Shown: positions 26,201 to 34,359 of the stretch, piece after piece | Layout: each line of letters opens with the position of its first letter | Numbering within the stretch: the first letter of the stretch is position 1 | Assembly (NCBI GenBank): GCA_963920525.1 | Contig: OY986439.1 | Coordinates: 32,681,819 to 32,745,818 of the forward strand | DNA length: 64,000 bases | Source of the DNA: Dichetophora obliterata | Taxonomy: Eukaryota > Arthropoda > Insecta > Diptera > Sciomyzidae | Reading direction: 5' to 3' | Notes under the pieces: generated by a model | What the model saw: the letters and a program-made list of their open reading frames with translations, nothing else | The model's database searches: none | Told to the model about the DNA's origin: nothing | Translations under genes and position numbers: made by a program

Positions 26201-29200
26201 CAGTTTTTATTTTAAACCGGGAAGTTAGGAGCCTACATGGCAAGTCTTATGTGGATCCATCCATTAGTTTCTTAGATTTTTTAACCCATTTGTTTCTTTT
26301 TTATGGGTTATTCTTATTTTCAGCTAGCGCGATTGAATTTACTCAAATTGAACAATTTGAATGACGGTTTGAGCTTTATCATTACTGATAATTCGGCCAC
26401 TACGAGCATCACTCAAAAGTGTTGAATTTTTGACTGTCATTCATTATCGCTACCGTGTACCCCGCTTATTATCAGGGTTCAGAAATTTTCACTCATGTAA
26501 CAGAAATCTCCAACATAAATGTCAATAAACACTATTTGAAGCACACAACACACAATGTTATTTTCATTTCATTTTTGTGTGTAACGTAGTTATCGTGTTG
26601 TTGATCATCCAACATGAATTCTTCGTTTTAATATTTGCTTGTGCGTCACAAACTCAAACAATGATCGATCTCAACAATTCTCTGTGTTTCAGTTTTACAC
26701 TTATGTTTGCGTCAAAATGTTCATGTTGGAGAATTCAGGCCTTTGTCAAAACCAAAACAAAGACAATTTTTCCAACATGAATAAGTGGTGTTTGCAAAAT
26801 TGTCTTTGTTTGTGTCGGTCATTAAGATCGATCACTACCGTCGTGTGGCGTAAAAAACAAATGCTGTTCTGGTTGCTGTGCAGCGTATTGAATTGGTTTT
26901 TGGCCAAGTGTAGCAAATTTCGGCGTCAATTAGAAAATATTTTAAAATATTAAAATAATAACCTAATAATATGTTTTTTCAAGAGATTTAAACGTCATTT
27001 ATCAGTGTTAAGGGGTCGCTGATTTCGAATCTAAAGTCAGAATGTTAAAATTCAAGATAGTGGATAGTGTTGCCACCTTAATTTTTTTAGTTTTCTGAAT
27101 TCGGGGCTGGCAAAAAAAAATGGTACACCAAAAATGGGTCGCTGAACCCAAATCCGTTGTCAGAATTTCCAAATTATTAAATTTTGAAATAATAGGGTTG
27201 CCACCTAATATTATATCTTTTCAAGAGTTTTAAACGTCATTTATCAGTATTAAGGGGTCGCTGATTTCGAATCTAAATTCAGAATTTTAAAATTCAAGAT
27301 GGGGGATAGGGTTGCCACCTTAATTTTTTTAGTTTTATGAATTCGGGGCTGGCAAAAAAAAAATGGTACAACAAAAATGGGTCGCTGAATCCGAATCCGT
27401 TGTCAGAATTTTCAAATTATGAAATTTTGAAATAATAGGGTTGCCACTAATATTATATCTTTTCAAGAGTTTTAAACGTCATTTATCAGTATTAAGGGGT
27501 CGCTGATTTCGAATCTAAATTCAGAATTTTAAAATTCAAGATGGGGGATAGGGTTGCCACCTTAATTTTTTTTAGTTTTATGAATTCGGGGCTGGCAAAA
27601 AAAAAATGGTACACCAAAAATGGGTCCCTGAATCCGAATCCGTTGTCAGAATTTTCAAATTATAAAATTTTCGAAATTCGATATCAGCGACCCCTTAACA
27701 CTGATAAATGACGTTTAAAACTCTTGAAAAGACATACTACTAGATGGCAACCCTATTATTTCAAAATTTTATAATTTGGAAATTCTGACAACGGATTCGG
27801 GTTCAGCGACCCATTTTTGGTGTACCATTTTTTTTTTGCCAGCCCCGAATTCATAAAACTACAAAAAATTAAGGTGGCTACCCTATCCACCATCTTGAAT
27901 TTTAACATTCTGACTTTAGATTCGAAACCTTAATACTGATAAATGACGTTTAAAACTCTTGAAAAGATATAATATTAGGTGGCAACCCTATCATTTCAAA
28001 ATTTCATAATTTGAAAATTCTGACAACGGATTCGGGTTCAGCGACCCATTTTTGGTGTACCATTTTTTTTTGCCAGCCCCGAATTCATAAAACTACAAAA
28101 AATTAAGGTGGCAACCCTATCCACCATCTTGAATTTTAACATTCTGACTTTAGATTCGAAATCAGCGACCCCTTAATACTGATAAATGACGTTTAAAACT
28201 CTTGAAAAGATATAATATTAGGTGGCAACCCTATTATTTCAAAATTTCATAATTTGAAAATTCTGACAACGGATTCGGATTCAGCGACCCATTTTTGGTG
28301 TACCATTTTTTTTTTGCCAGCCCCGAATTCATAAAACTAAAAAAATTAAGGTGGCAACCCTATCCCCCATCTTGAATTTTAAAATTCTGAATTTAGATTC
28401 GAAATCAGCGACCCCTTAATACTGATAAATGACGTTTAAAACTCTTGAAAAGATATAATATTAGGTGGCAACCCTATTATTTCAAAATTTAATAATTTGG
28501 AAATTCTGACAACGGATTTGGGTTCAGCGACCCATTTTTGGTGTACCATTTTTTTTTGCCAGCCCCGAATTCAGAAAACTAAAAAAATTAAGGTGGCAAC
28601 ACTATCCACTATCTTGAATTTTAACATTCTGACTTTAGATTCGAAATCAGCGACCCCTTAACACTGATAAATGACGTTTAAATCTCTTGAAAAAACATAT
28701 TATTAGGTTATTATTTTAATATTTTAAAATATTTTCTAATTGACGCCGAAATTTGCTACACTTGGCCAAAAACCAATTCAATACGCTGCACAGCAACCAG
28801 AACAGCATTTGTTTTTTACGCCACACGACGGTAGTGATCGATCTTAATGACCGACACAAACAAAGACAATTTTGCAAACACCACTTATTCATGTTGGAAA
28901 AATTGTCTTTGTTTTGGTTTTGACAAAGGCCTGAATTCTCCAACATGAACATTTTGACGCAAACATAAGTGTAAAACTGAAACACAGAGAATTGTTGAGA
29001 TCGATCATTGTTGGAGTTTGTGACGCACAAGCAAATATTAAAACGAAGAATTCATGTTGGATGATCAACAACACGATAACTACGTTACACACAAAAATGA
29101 AATGAAAATAACATTGTGTGTTGTGTGCTTCAAGCAAATGTTTGTGAGTGAAGGTGTGTGAATATTCTGAACCCTGCTTATTATGCAGTTATTAGGAAAA

Positions 29201-31936
29201 GCCTATAAGTATGCAGCGTTATATTTAGGACTACTTACACAGTCTAAGGTGGCAAATTGTACAGTACGTACTAAGAGTTTGAACCATGCCAATTAAATAG
29301 AAGATGGAAATTTTTCACAGAACATTTATGGCCTTATTTTGTAAAACGCATGTAATCACCTCACTTGGGGTTTTTTGTCTGGCAGTTTCATTTCCAAATG
29401 AATTAGAACCAAACCTATCGCTCTCATTGAAGTTTTCATTTTCAATATGGGTATTTCCACAGGAAAGTCTACCGTGACCAAAAAATTAAAACTTATTAAA
29501 AACTTATTATTTTATGATATTATCTAAGAGAAACATTTTAATTTTATTAATTTAAGCAATTTGTACATAAAATTATTAACCATGATGATCACATCGTCTG
29601 CACTGTTTCACAAATGTAGTTTTTCTTTTTCGTAAGTGTTTAGTAAATGTTTCATAAACATTTTTGTTTTATTAAAAATGGAAGGCATTGGCTAAAGATA
29701 ATGAAAAAATGGTTGATGCAATTAAAGGAAAATATATTGAATTTGTTTTTAATTACCTAATTACATAATTACTTAACTACCTAATTACTTAATTACCCAA
29801 TTAAATTGCAATGGAAAAAACTGTCCCGTGCGACCTGTCCCGTGCGACCGAGCTTAATATTAAATTAAAAAATAAGTGTTAAATATTATTGGGTAAAATA
29901 AAAGCAATTTAAAAGAAACACCAATGCACAATATCCATAAAATAAACTCTTTGAAATATTCCTTCAGACTTCGCTGAATTCGGCGCTTGAGTTGTTGTCC
30001 TCGAAAAAAACTTCCGTTTTTGTCCCGTGCGAACCCCGTTGTTTTTGGCAATTATTTTTAAAAGGAAAAATTACCGATAATCAACCTTAGCACCACTTAT
30101 AGAGCTTACTATGAGTTATAAGTTAAGACCATTATCAAAATATAAATCCGTGTTATTACTACTTTTTTTCAATTTAACTGCGTACGACTGTCCCGTGCGA
30201 GACCATGGAAATGCCCATATATTGTCAGATAAAATAATCTAATGCTTGGTTTTCACTATGTCTTTTTTATGACAACACAAAAGTTTATCACCTAAAATAT
30301 CACCTTAATAAAACTCTAGAACATTTTCTTCATAGCTCCATTTTATAATTTAATTGCTTTTAATTTTCCAAGATTTCCGAAGTTAGAAACAATGTCTACA
30401 TGTTGTTGTTTTCAATTTGATTGACAACAACTGACCAATGAAAATGACATAGTGAAAACCAAGCATAACGCAAGTGACAGCGTTCACATTTTACAAAATA
30501 AGGCTTTTAACACTTTCTCGCTAAAGACATAATTTACTTGTTCTTAGTCATATTTATGTAAGTACAGTATTATTTCCTATATATTTTTCCAGAAATTAAG
30601 CAAGTTACGAGAGCACTTTTTAACGGTAGCCATATTCAGTAGCTACAGTATGTAATTTTGGTTATATTTTTAAGAGCTTGAAAAGAATTTCAAATGGAAT
30701 TTAAATAAATATATTCTACATTTCAATAATATTTATGTATTCAATAAAATTGTACTTTTCGGAATTTCAAATTGAAATTTTTTTAATTTAATTTCATCTT
30801 TTATGAATTTTAAATGGATTTCTTGAATTTCAATTGGTCTTTTCTGTATTTGAAATGCAATCACTGAAGTTTTAATTACAACTCGATTTTTTCAATAAAA
30901 ATTAAATATTTTTTTTTATTTTTTAATTTAAATTATTTTTTAGTTTTAAATTGGCATTTCTGAATTTCCGTTGATCTACTCTGAACTTAAATTTATCTTC
31001 TTTTAATTGAATAAAACTTTTATTAATTTCAAATAAAATCTTGTGTTATATTTTGAAGTGGACTTTCTGAGGGAATTCAAGGGAATGTCTTTTCAAGTAT
31101 CACATCATGTCGTCGCTTGAGAAAATAAATGTCGTATGCGAAAATTTTTACTTTTGAGATTATTGAGAAAAAATGGCTATAATTCAAAATATAGCGGAGC
31201 AATATTCTTCAGAATTTCAGGCCTATTTTGTGGTCTTAACGCTATTTTTTTAGAAGTTATAGCCCCTTTTTCTCAATAATCTGAAAAGTGAAAATTTTTA
31301 CATACATTTATTTTCTCAGGCGACGAAGTGCACATTTATTATTTGAGCTAGTCGTTGTTCCATATATTTAGCCACTCATCAAGCTCTTCAACACTCACCA
31401 GCTTTGGTCAGGGAAATGATCTGTGAACCACTGGAGTAAACCATCTCTTTGTCACTTATTATACGTATATCGACGCCCCGTTTAAACGCGCGCCCCAATG
31501 CTTGTGACAATTCGTACGAAGTGAACGTATACATGGCCAAGTCGATGGTATAGTTGGCTTTGTTTATTAACGCTATCAGCCGCCCGACATTATTAGCCGC
31601 GCAGTAGCGATTTTTGCAGCTCACAGCGCATGTAGGCTTTGGCAATTGCACTATGTGGCTTACACTACGATTTGAGGCTTTACTGCTACTGGCAGTATCA
31701 TCACTACTATCTCCACCGACGGCTACTACGCCATCTTTTCCGTGACTACCCGAACACGATTGCGTCAACTCATTTGTCCAGATTACTTCGGACACATCCT
31801 TAGCATCTTCACTGTCGGATGATGTTCCAAGAGTAATCACATTGTGAAGCCATATAAAACCATTATATATGATTTCCGAGAGCAGCACCACCGATGTGCC
31901 ATATAGCACATAACGCACAGCTCGCGAATCCAACAT
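11252..31936 (-). CDS. zuc: Zucchini, mitochondrial PLD-family piRNA endonuclease (three coding exons)
   Basis: Joined CDS: 31936-31399, 11644-11478, 11374-11252, giving 275 residues. Splice phases fit exactly at both junctions. The N-terminus has a membrane helix (about residues 6-28), as expected for an outer-mitochondrial-membrane anchor. A serine/acid-rich linker follows, then a cysteine cluster (residues 103, 107, 112) just before the PLD core, and the single HxKxxxxD motif (H193, K195, D200) followed by GSLNWT (228-233). Zucchini/MitoPLD proteins have one such motif per chain, dimerise, and cleave piRNA precursors at the mitochondrial surface in germ cells. The first ATG is at 31936. 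A pyrimidine-rich stretch ending in CAG at 31968 suggests a 5'-UTR intron just upstream. The second coding intron is short (11375-11477), but the first is 19,754 bp. I see no frameshift or stop, so the gene looks functional. Confidence 0.9.
11478..11644 (-). CDS. zuc: zucchini coding exon 2 (catalytic HKD motif)
   Basis: Preceded by a polypyrimidine tract and CAG (11645-11647) and followed by donor GTAGGC (G at 11477). It encodes residues 180-235, including the HxKxxxxD active-site motif and the NWT segment. The reading frame continues directly into exon 3 (11374-11252), which encodes the last 40 residues and the stop codon. Confidence 0.88.
12055..12647. mobile_element. Imperfect palindromic element with duplicated termini
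   Basis: A ~140-bp arm at about 12088-12225 (ending GGATGGTGCATGCCTTCGTA) pairs with 12317-12458 (starting TACGAAGGCATGCACCATCC). The terminal part is repeated again at 12607-12647: CGTATGATGATATCGTCCC at 12055 pairs with GGGGACGATATATCATACG at the right end. This gives an outer inverted pair enclosing an inner hairpin. No target duplication was identified. Confidence 0.65.
12809..16080. repeat. Repeat family H, three diverged units in direct orientation
   Basis: Related units lie at about 12809-13453, 14354-14836 and 15330-16080. Each carries in order CTGAAATTTCAA, ATTCTGAGGC, ATG(A)CCTTG/CTG, (T)TGYACTRAGAA with a GATATC word, then TCCGTAAGAGAT(A/G)G and ATATTTCAGGTC. The second and third blocks also recur inside units, so each seems built of sub-repeats. 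The third unit lies within the tandemly duplicated segment and recurs again at about 17480-18230. This is an old non-coding repeat array interrupted by the foldback-like element at 13454-14351. Confidence 0.6.
13454..14351. mobile_element. Foldback-like palindromic element with 9-bp target duplication
   Basis: An 898-bp palindrome flanked by the 9-mer TATTTCTAT at 13445-13453 and 14352-14360. The termini read AAGAGCGTGAAGATAAATTC and, on the other strand, AAGTGCGTGAAGATAAATTC. Long arms (to about 13860 and from about 14012) consist of tandem units of roughly 50-70 bp built from TTCGTACTTTTTGC/AAAGTACGAATTTAA and TTTTGGGAGGAAATT words. The left arm has about one more unit than the right. About 150 bp of unique DNA sits in the centre. 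Long terminal inverted repeats made of tandem units plus a 9-bp duplication match Foldback-type elements known from Drosophila. Frames reading repeated NSYFAKRTNLI-like peptides on both strands are a by-product of the repeats. Confidence 0.8.
15110..17258. repeat. 2,149-bp tandem duplication, copy 1
   Basis: Every stretch I compared matches the next copy at a constant offset of 2,149 bp. The left edge is an 11-A run, and the junction reads AAGTAACC then A11. The segment contains the third family-H unit, an AT-rich middle and the hairpin at 17129-17206. A 67-codon frame at 16179-16382 is copied exactly but has no recognisable protein features. Confidence 0.9.
17129..17206. repeat. Hairpin with ~26-bp arms (second copy at 19278-19355)
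   Basis: GTGTGCGGCCACTC-TTTTTCGTCAGTCA pairs with TGACTGACGAAAAAGAATGGCCACAC around a ~25-bp loop. It could be the end of a small inverted-repeat element or a cruciform-forming site. It lies near the right edge of the duplicated unit. Confidence 0.65.
17259..19406. repeat. 2,149-bp tandem duplication, copy 2
   Basis: Direct, apparently identical copy of 15110-17257 by visual alignment, beginning at the A11 run (17259-17269) and ending AAGTAAC (19406). After that the sequence continues as TAGGTAGC, whereas copy 1 continues as C plus the poly-A run. It includes the repeated hairpin at 19278-19355. Confidence 0.9.
19740..19990. repeat. AAGCTTG-rich degenerate tract
   Basis: Words such as AAGCTTG, CAAGCTT, TAGCTTG and CAAGTA recur many times on both strands over about 250 bp without a fixed period. 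It is a cryptically simple sequence of unknown origin. Confidence 0.5.
20030..20470. repeat. Satellite F-related block with hairpin
   Basis: Three versions of AATTCAAGATGG(C/T/A)GGATAGGGTTGCCACC occur (near 20090, 20190 and 20330), followed by an inverted copy (about 20400-20465) sharing CCAGCCCCGAATTCATAAAA. The same words make up the arms of the hAT-like palindrome at 26473-29176, so this is probably a diverged or partial relative. Scattered related words (TTGCCACCTAAAAA, GGTCGCTGATT) also occur at about 24755-24885. Confidence 0.65.
21038..21110. mobile_element. hAT-type element terminus
   Basis: CAGGGCCGTAGCCAGGAT at 21038-21055 followed by a G-rich run and AGGGTTTTGATGAAC is the classic look of a hAT element end. 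A similar terminus occurs at 57223-57240. No matching opposite end was found nearby, so it is probably a fragment. Confidence 0.5.
22046..23674 (+). mobile_element. Tc1-like transposon with doubled terminal repeats (inactive)
   Basis: A 1,629-bp element flanked by TA (22044-22045 and 23675-23676). Its perfect 26-bp inverted termini begin CAGTGGTGGTCACGAATTTA. The terminal motif is repeated inward in each end (GACACGAATTTAGCACA at 22251-22267; TGTGCTAAATTCATGACC at 23457-23474), the IR/DR layout of elements such as Sleeping Beauty and Minos. It encodes a broken transposase (separate entry). It sits in the palindromic host repeat, whose corresponding position on the other arm lacks it. Confidence 0.9.
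22383..23361 (+). pseudogene. Tc1-like transposase, frameshifted and truncated by stops
   Basis: Fragments in shifting frames follow the order expected of a Tc1 transposase: an N-terminal SDVQR-like start near 22395, a KPKFSRFASDSIQYVWRP-like stretch near 22845-22900, a VMVWAAF stretch near 22960, then the intact last piece from 23104. That piece carries QDNDPKHSA (catalytic D) and WPSQSSDLNPIENLW (with the catalytic E), as in DD34E enzymes. Stops near 22398 and 22430 and at least two frame changes before 23104 mean no full-length enzyme is made. Confidence 0.85.
23987..24712. mobile_element. ~725-bp insertion with three ~150-bp subrepeats
   Basis: It interrupts the host arm precisely: host sequence before it (GAATTTTAATGAAAATTTTTTACTTTT) resumes after it (TTTTATTTTAACTAAAA), as the unbroken inverted arm at about 25030-25085 shows. 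It starts TATACCCCACG and ends CCCAGTCGAAGATAATTCCTTACTAG. A block TGATCAGCATCACCTCCTGA, then GAGTCGATTTAGCCATGTCC and GTCTGTTCGTCTGT, resembles a block common in dipteran dispersed repeats. Three copies of ATCGGATGAAAACCACGCCT with CATACAAAGTGACTTAACC start near 24251, 24399 and 24551. I cannot name the family. Confidence 0.6.
25372..25655. mobile_element. Hairpin MITE
   Basis: Arms of ~75 bp: TATATAGTAGGTATATTATA with GATTCAGAAGAACC at the left pairs with GGTTCTTCTGAATC and TATAATATACCTACTATATA at the right, around a centre near 25510. It is inserted in the right arm of the palindromic host at the spot that corresponds to the Tc1 insertion in the left arm. Confidence 0.7.
26473..29176. mobile_element. 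hAT-like giant palindrome with satellite-repeat arms and 8-bp target duplication
   Basis: 2,704 bp bounded by CAGGGTTCAGAA and TTCTGAACCCTG (12-bp perfect inverted termini) and flanked by CTTATTAT at 26465-26472 and 29177-29184. CAGNG-type ends and 8-bp duplications are hAT hallmarks. The outer ~500 bp of each side are near-identical inverted copies. The inner part is an array of ~242-bp units, three on the left (landmark AAACGTC at 26990, 27232, 27474) and five inverted on the right (GACGTTT at 27710, 27945, 28188, 28431, 28673), turning at about 27690. The outer arms carry several CCAACATGAA/TTCATGTTGG words (about 26511, 26609, 26720, 26771 and mirrored), possibly subterminal transposase sites. 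The identical 104-codon frames in both arms show no protein features. No transposase is present, so it depends on an enzyme made elsewhere. Confidence 0.88.
26990..28690. repeat. Satellite F array, ~242-bp units, 3 plus-strand then 5 minus-strand
   Basis: Each unit contains TTTATCAGT(A/G)TTAAGGGGTCGC, AATTCAAGATGG(G/T)GGATAGG, GTTGCCACCTTAATTTTTT, GAATTCGGGGCTGGCAAAAA, ATGGGTC(G/C)CTGAA and CCGTTGTCAGAATTT. Start spacings are 242 and 242 bp on the left and 235, 243, 243 and 242 bp on the right. Neighbouring units are very similar, suggesting recent homogenisation. Units reverse direction between 27660 and 27700. Confidence 0.88.
29448..30217. mobile_element. TA-flanked inverted-repeat element containing TGTCCCGTGCGA motifs
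   Basis: TGGGTATTTCCA at 29448 and TGGAAATGCCCA ending at 30217 form 12-bp termini with one mismatch, flanked by TA on both sides. The 12-mer TGTCCCGTGCGA occurs four times in one orientation (29822, 29836, 30021, 30189). It is about 770 bp with no transposase frame. Confidence 0.55.
30243..30465. mobile_element. MITE with 3-bp TAA duplication
   Basis: TGCTTGGTTTTCACTATGTC and its exact reverse complement (30446-30465) bound a 223-bp element flanked by TAA (30240-30242 and 30466-30468). A 3-bp TAA/TTA duplication is typical of PIF/Harbinger-type elements. Confidence 0.75.
31112..31326. mobile_element. Hairpin MITE close to the zucchini exon-1 donor
   Basis: TCGTCGCTTGAGAAAATAAATGT and a following AAAATTTTTACTTTTGAGATTATTGAGAAAAA stretch pair with the mirrored sequence ending TTTATTTTCTCAGGCGACGA. 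Arms are ~70 bp and total length ~215 bp. It lies about 70 bp inside the intron from the splice donor. The target duplication is not clear. Confidence 0.65.
31399..31936 (-). CDS. zuc: zucchini coding exon 1 (membrane anchor to first half of PLD fold)
   Basis: Encodes residues 1-179 plus the first base of codon 180. It ends at donor G|GTGAGT (donor G at 31398). Upstream in the same frame the sequence runs through a poly-lysine stretch (12 A) without an ATG. Translation therefore most likely starts at 31936, and the upstream part is 5'-UTR intron. The exon carries the membrane helix, the cysteine cluster and the conserved helix/strand region ending with the residues before the catalytic histidine. 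Confidence 0.88.
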
Positions 31937-32249
31937 ATTTGAAAACACTTTAAACAAGATTAATATGCTGAAAGGAAAAACTGCAGTATAGGTGGATAGG
32001 ATAGCAATTTGCAATATTTCAAATTCTAATTTTTTTTTTTTTTTCTTTAGGGAACACTTGCTGCTAGTGCAGGCTGACTTAGTATGCACTTGGGCCAGAG
32101 GCAATGCACTTGGCTTTGAGCCGTTTACACTTCAACACTTTATAACTTTTTTTGCTAATTTCACTTATTCTCTGTAGCTTTTTCTACCAGCATTTATTTA
32201 CTTTTATCACACTTTTGTAAATTATCGACAGATTTCAAGAAAAACACAT

Positions 32250-33700
32250 TGAAAAATGAATGATTTCTATTTTGATCTTATTTTTATTCAAACACTGTTC
32301 GCTCAAATTAGCAGAATCCACGTGCAAAGTTGCCACCTTTACGTAAAGCAGCGCTATACTTTTTGGGTGTTTAGAGGAATTTATCTATTTATGGATTTAT
32401 TATGGATGAATTTATTTTTATACAATATATATATTGTAGTGTGTATATATTAAAAAATAATAGCTTTTTCAAAATCATACAAAAAATGAAATAAGACCAA
32501 AAATTAGGTTTTTGTTGTGTAATATTATTAAGTATAATATTAGATAAAGCCCAAAGAGGATGAAATAATAACCTAAAAAAGGTGAGTTAAGGCTCATAAA
32601 TTGTAAAGAAATCATAAAAATTTTAAATAAAGCCTGTATTGCACTTAATTTTTTGTCCAATTTCAAAATCTGAAAACAAGTGCCGCATGGGCTAAACAGA
32701 TATATATTGCAGGAAAAGGATAAAAGATACATCGTGCAAATTTACTACATCTCCGCAACTTAACTATCTGATCTCTCTATTTTTATTGGCTGGGGTAGAA
32801 AGCTGATGCTTCGTTTTGACACTTAATATTTGATCGAAACTTAATGAGAGACGAATTGAGAGAAACGTCAAGAACAATGCATTCAAAATGCTGTCTGTTG
32901 TACATTTTTTTCTCCAATTTGTACTATATGCGTATGCACTCACACTTCTTGCATTTTAGCTTTAGCACTATTTCAACTGTTCTAGTTTCATTTTCAATAA
33001 ATATTAATTGGACAAAACAAAGAATTTTCTTACAGGATTAAGAACCCAAACGTTAAAAAAAATTATTTTCTGATAATTTCTGAAGTATACGCAATCCTAA
33101 CTTGAAAAATTTTTAATCCTAACTTGAAAATTTTGTATATATCTTTCTTTAGATTTGGATATTTGTCCTGTGACCTTTTTCCATAGATCCATAAATTTTA
33201 CTGTGAAATATGAAATTAAAACCCAACTGCTAAAATATGCTTTATAATAAATATCCAAACTTTACAGGACGTTAAGTTTAGACATTCTGATTGATTTTGC
33301 TGCTTTTACTGTTTTACAAATGTAAAACCGCCTAAAAATGTGACTTATGTAAATTTTGTTATTGCTTATTTTACTAATACTATTTATCACTTATATTTCT
33401 GCGTTTTCCATTGCTTAGATCTCTTTTGGTTTAGTAATGATATGCCTAGAAATGCTCTGAAAAATAGTCCGCTTTTTGCCATCCTAAATATTTGCTGAAA
33501 AACACATAACAATTTTTGTAGGCGCAGCGCGATATATTAGCTGCATTCCATTCGCTTCAAAATAATCCAGATTATTTTTTTTACATGCAAAGCAAAAACA
33601 AAAATAATAACAAATAGGATATTTTTGCTATCCATATAAAATTGAGATATAGCCTTTAAAAAATAAAACCTGTATATTTTTATGAGTTGTCATTTGATTT
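32250..33700. other. Intergenic upstream of zucchini, no gene seen
   Basis: AT-rich DNA with only short chance frames (for example 32475-32732 and 32844-33041). The zucchini promoter should lie at its left end, near or upstream of 32105, but no core promoter element was convincing. Confidence 0.45.
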
Positions 33701-33734
33701 TTTGAATTATTTGTTTGTTTGATACAATGACTAT

Positions 33735-33850
33735 AAGGTAGCCATGACAGCTACCATCGAATGTTAAACAAAAGAAAACAACAAAAAACCGCGTGTGTCA
33801 CACACATTGGATGCATTCAGAGGAGCCAACAATTGCACTTAAATTATTTA
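33735..33850. repeat. Repeat family G, copy at 33.7 kb
   Basis: ATAAGGTAGCCATGACAG, CCATCGAATGT, GCGTGTGTCACACACATTGG and GCATTCAGAGGAGCCAACA appear in the same order as at 6590-6730. Matching words from the other end of the family may resume after the MITE at 33908-34347 (CTACCATAAAAGTTCACAACAG near 34392). Confidence 0.55.
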
Positions 33851-33907
33851 TATAATTGCATAATATTAATAATTAAATTAAATAATTTACAATTTTTCTG
33901 ACGTTAA

Positions 33908-34347
33908 AGCGCTGATTATAATAGATGGAACGGAACGGATTCAAGTGCAATTGTGGCGGGACGAAACGGTTTCAAACGGAGTGGCGATTATAATAGCAAC
34001 GAAAGAGGAGTTAATTTTTTTCTAAAATATATTTTATTACTAAACAAATTCCATCAATTCTTCTTTTCTTATTATTTTAAAACATGAATTCAATCAAATT
34101 TTATCAAAAATACGGAAAACAAAACAAATGCCGAATAAAATTAATAGTTGCATCTTTCAACATAAAGTTTTTGCTCAGAACGTAACGGAACGCAGCGGAA
34201 AAATCAAAAATCTATAGATCTCAACGTCACGTGCCGCTCCGTTCCGTCTTATTATAATCGAACTCATAAGAAACTCATGCAATAGATTGTAAAGTGAAAT
34301 TTCTCAACATTCTATAAGGTTCCGTTCCATCTATTTTAATTAGCGCT
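33908..34347. mobile_element. 440-bp MITE with TAA duplication
   Basis: The left end AGCGCTGATTATAATAGATG matches the reverse complement of the right end (AGCGCTAATTAAAATAGATG). Both continue with GAACGGAAC. TAA flanks both sides (33905-33907 and 34348-34350). The interior has several ACGGAACG/CGTTCCGT words. It is probably PIF/Harbinger-like, judging by the 3-bp duplication. Confidence 0.75.
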
Positions 34348-34359
34348 TAAGAGTAAAAC

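Larger units (their letters stand above)
21180..26250. repeat. Nested block: palindromic host repeat with several insertions
   Basis: The arm at 23680-23990 plus 24713-24800 pairs in inverted orientation with about 24960-25370. Shared landmarks are GCCTC..CGAC(C/T)T, ACGATAGCCGCCAGT, AAATGGTCGGAAATAGTAGT and GGTCGGA..TATTCCAATCT. A diverged direct copy of the arm lies at 21180-21480. Outer sequence at about 21900-22040 (TTTGTCATATATGTA end) recurs inverted at 25655-25790. Insertions interrupt the host: Tc1 (22046-23674), the 3x150-bp element (23987-24712) and a hairpin MITE (25372-25655). At 25800-26250 two copies of TTTGTGGGCG(G/A)TAAAAGGGGG occur 127 bp apart. No intact gene was found. Confidence 0.6.
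29332..30505. mobile_element. Composite inverted-repeat element
   Basis: GGCCTTATTTTGTAAAACGC at about 29332 pairs with CATTTTACAAAATAAGGCTT near 30490-30508. Inside lie the TA-flanked element at 29448-30217 and the TAA-flanked MITE at 30243-30465. No coding frame was recognised. Confidence 0.5.
11645..31398 (-). other. 19.75-kb first coding intron of zucchini, filled with transposons
   Basis: Bounded by a GTGAGT donor (minus strand, 31398) and a pyrimidine-rich CAG acceptor (11645). Its contents are listed separately: palindromic elements, a 2.15-kb tandem duplication, a Tc1 element, satellite-bearing hAT-like palindrome and several MITEs. All other coding introns in this window are below about 150 bp. 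No host gene was recognised inside it. Confidence 0.85.

Noticed and set aside
26639..26953. A 104-codon gene present twice (also 28716-29030, minus)
   Set aside because: The two frames are the two arms of a palindromic transposon; the peptide has no recognisable features.
26990..28690. Centromeric or telomeric satellite block
   Set aside because: The array is wholly inside a transposon delimited by target-site duplications and is only eight units long.
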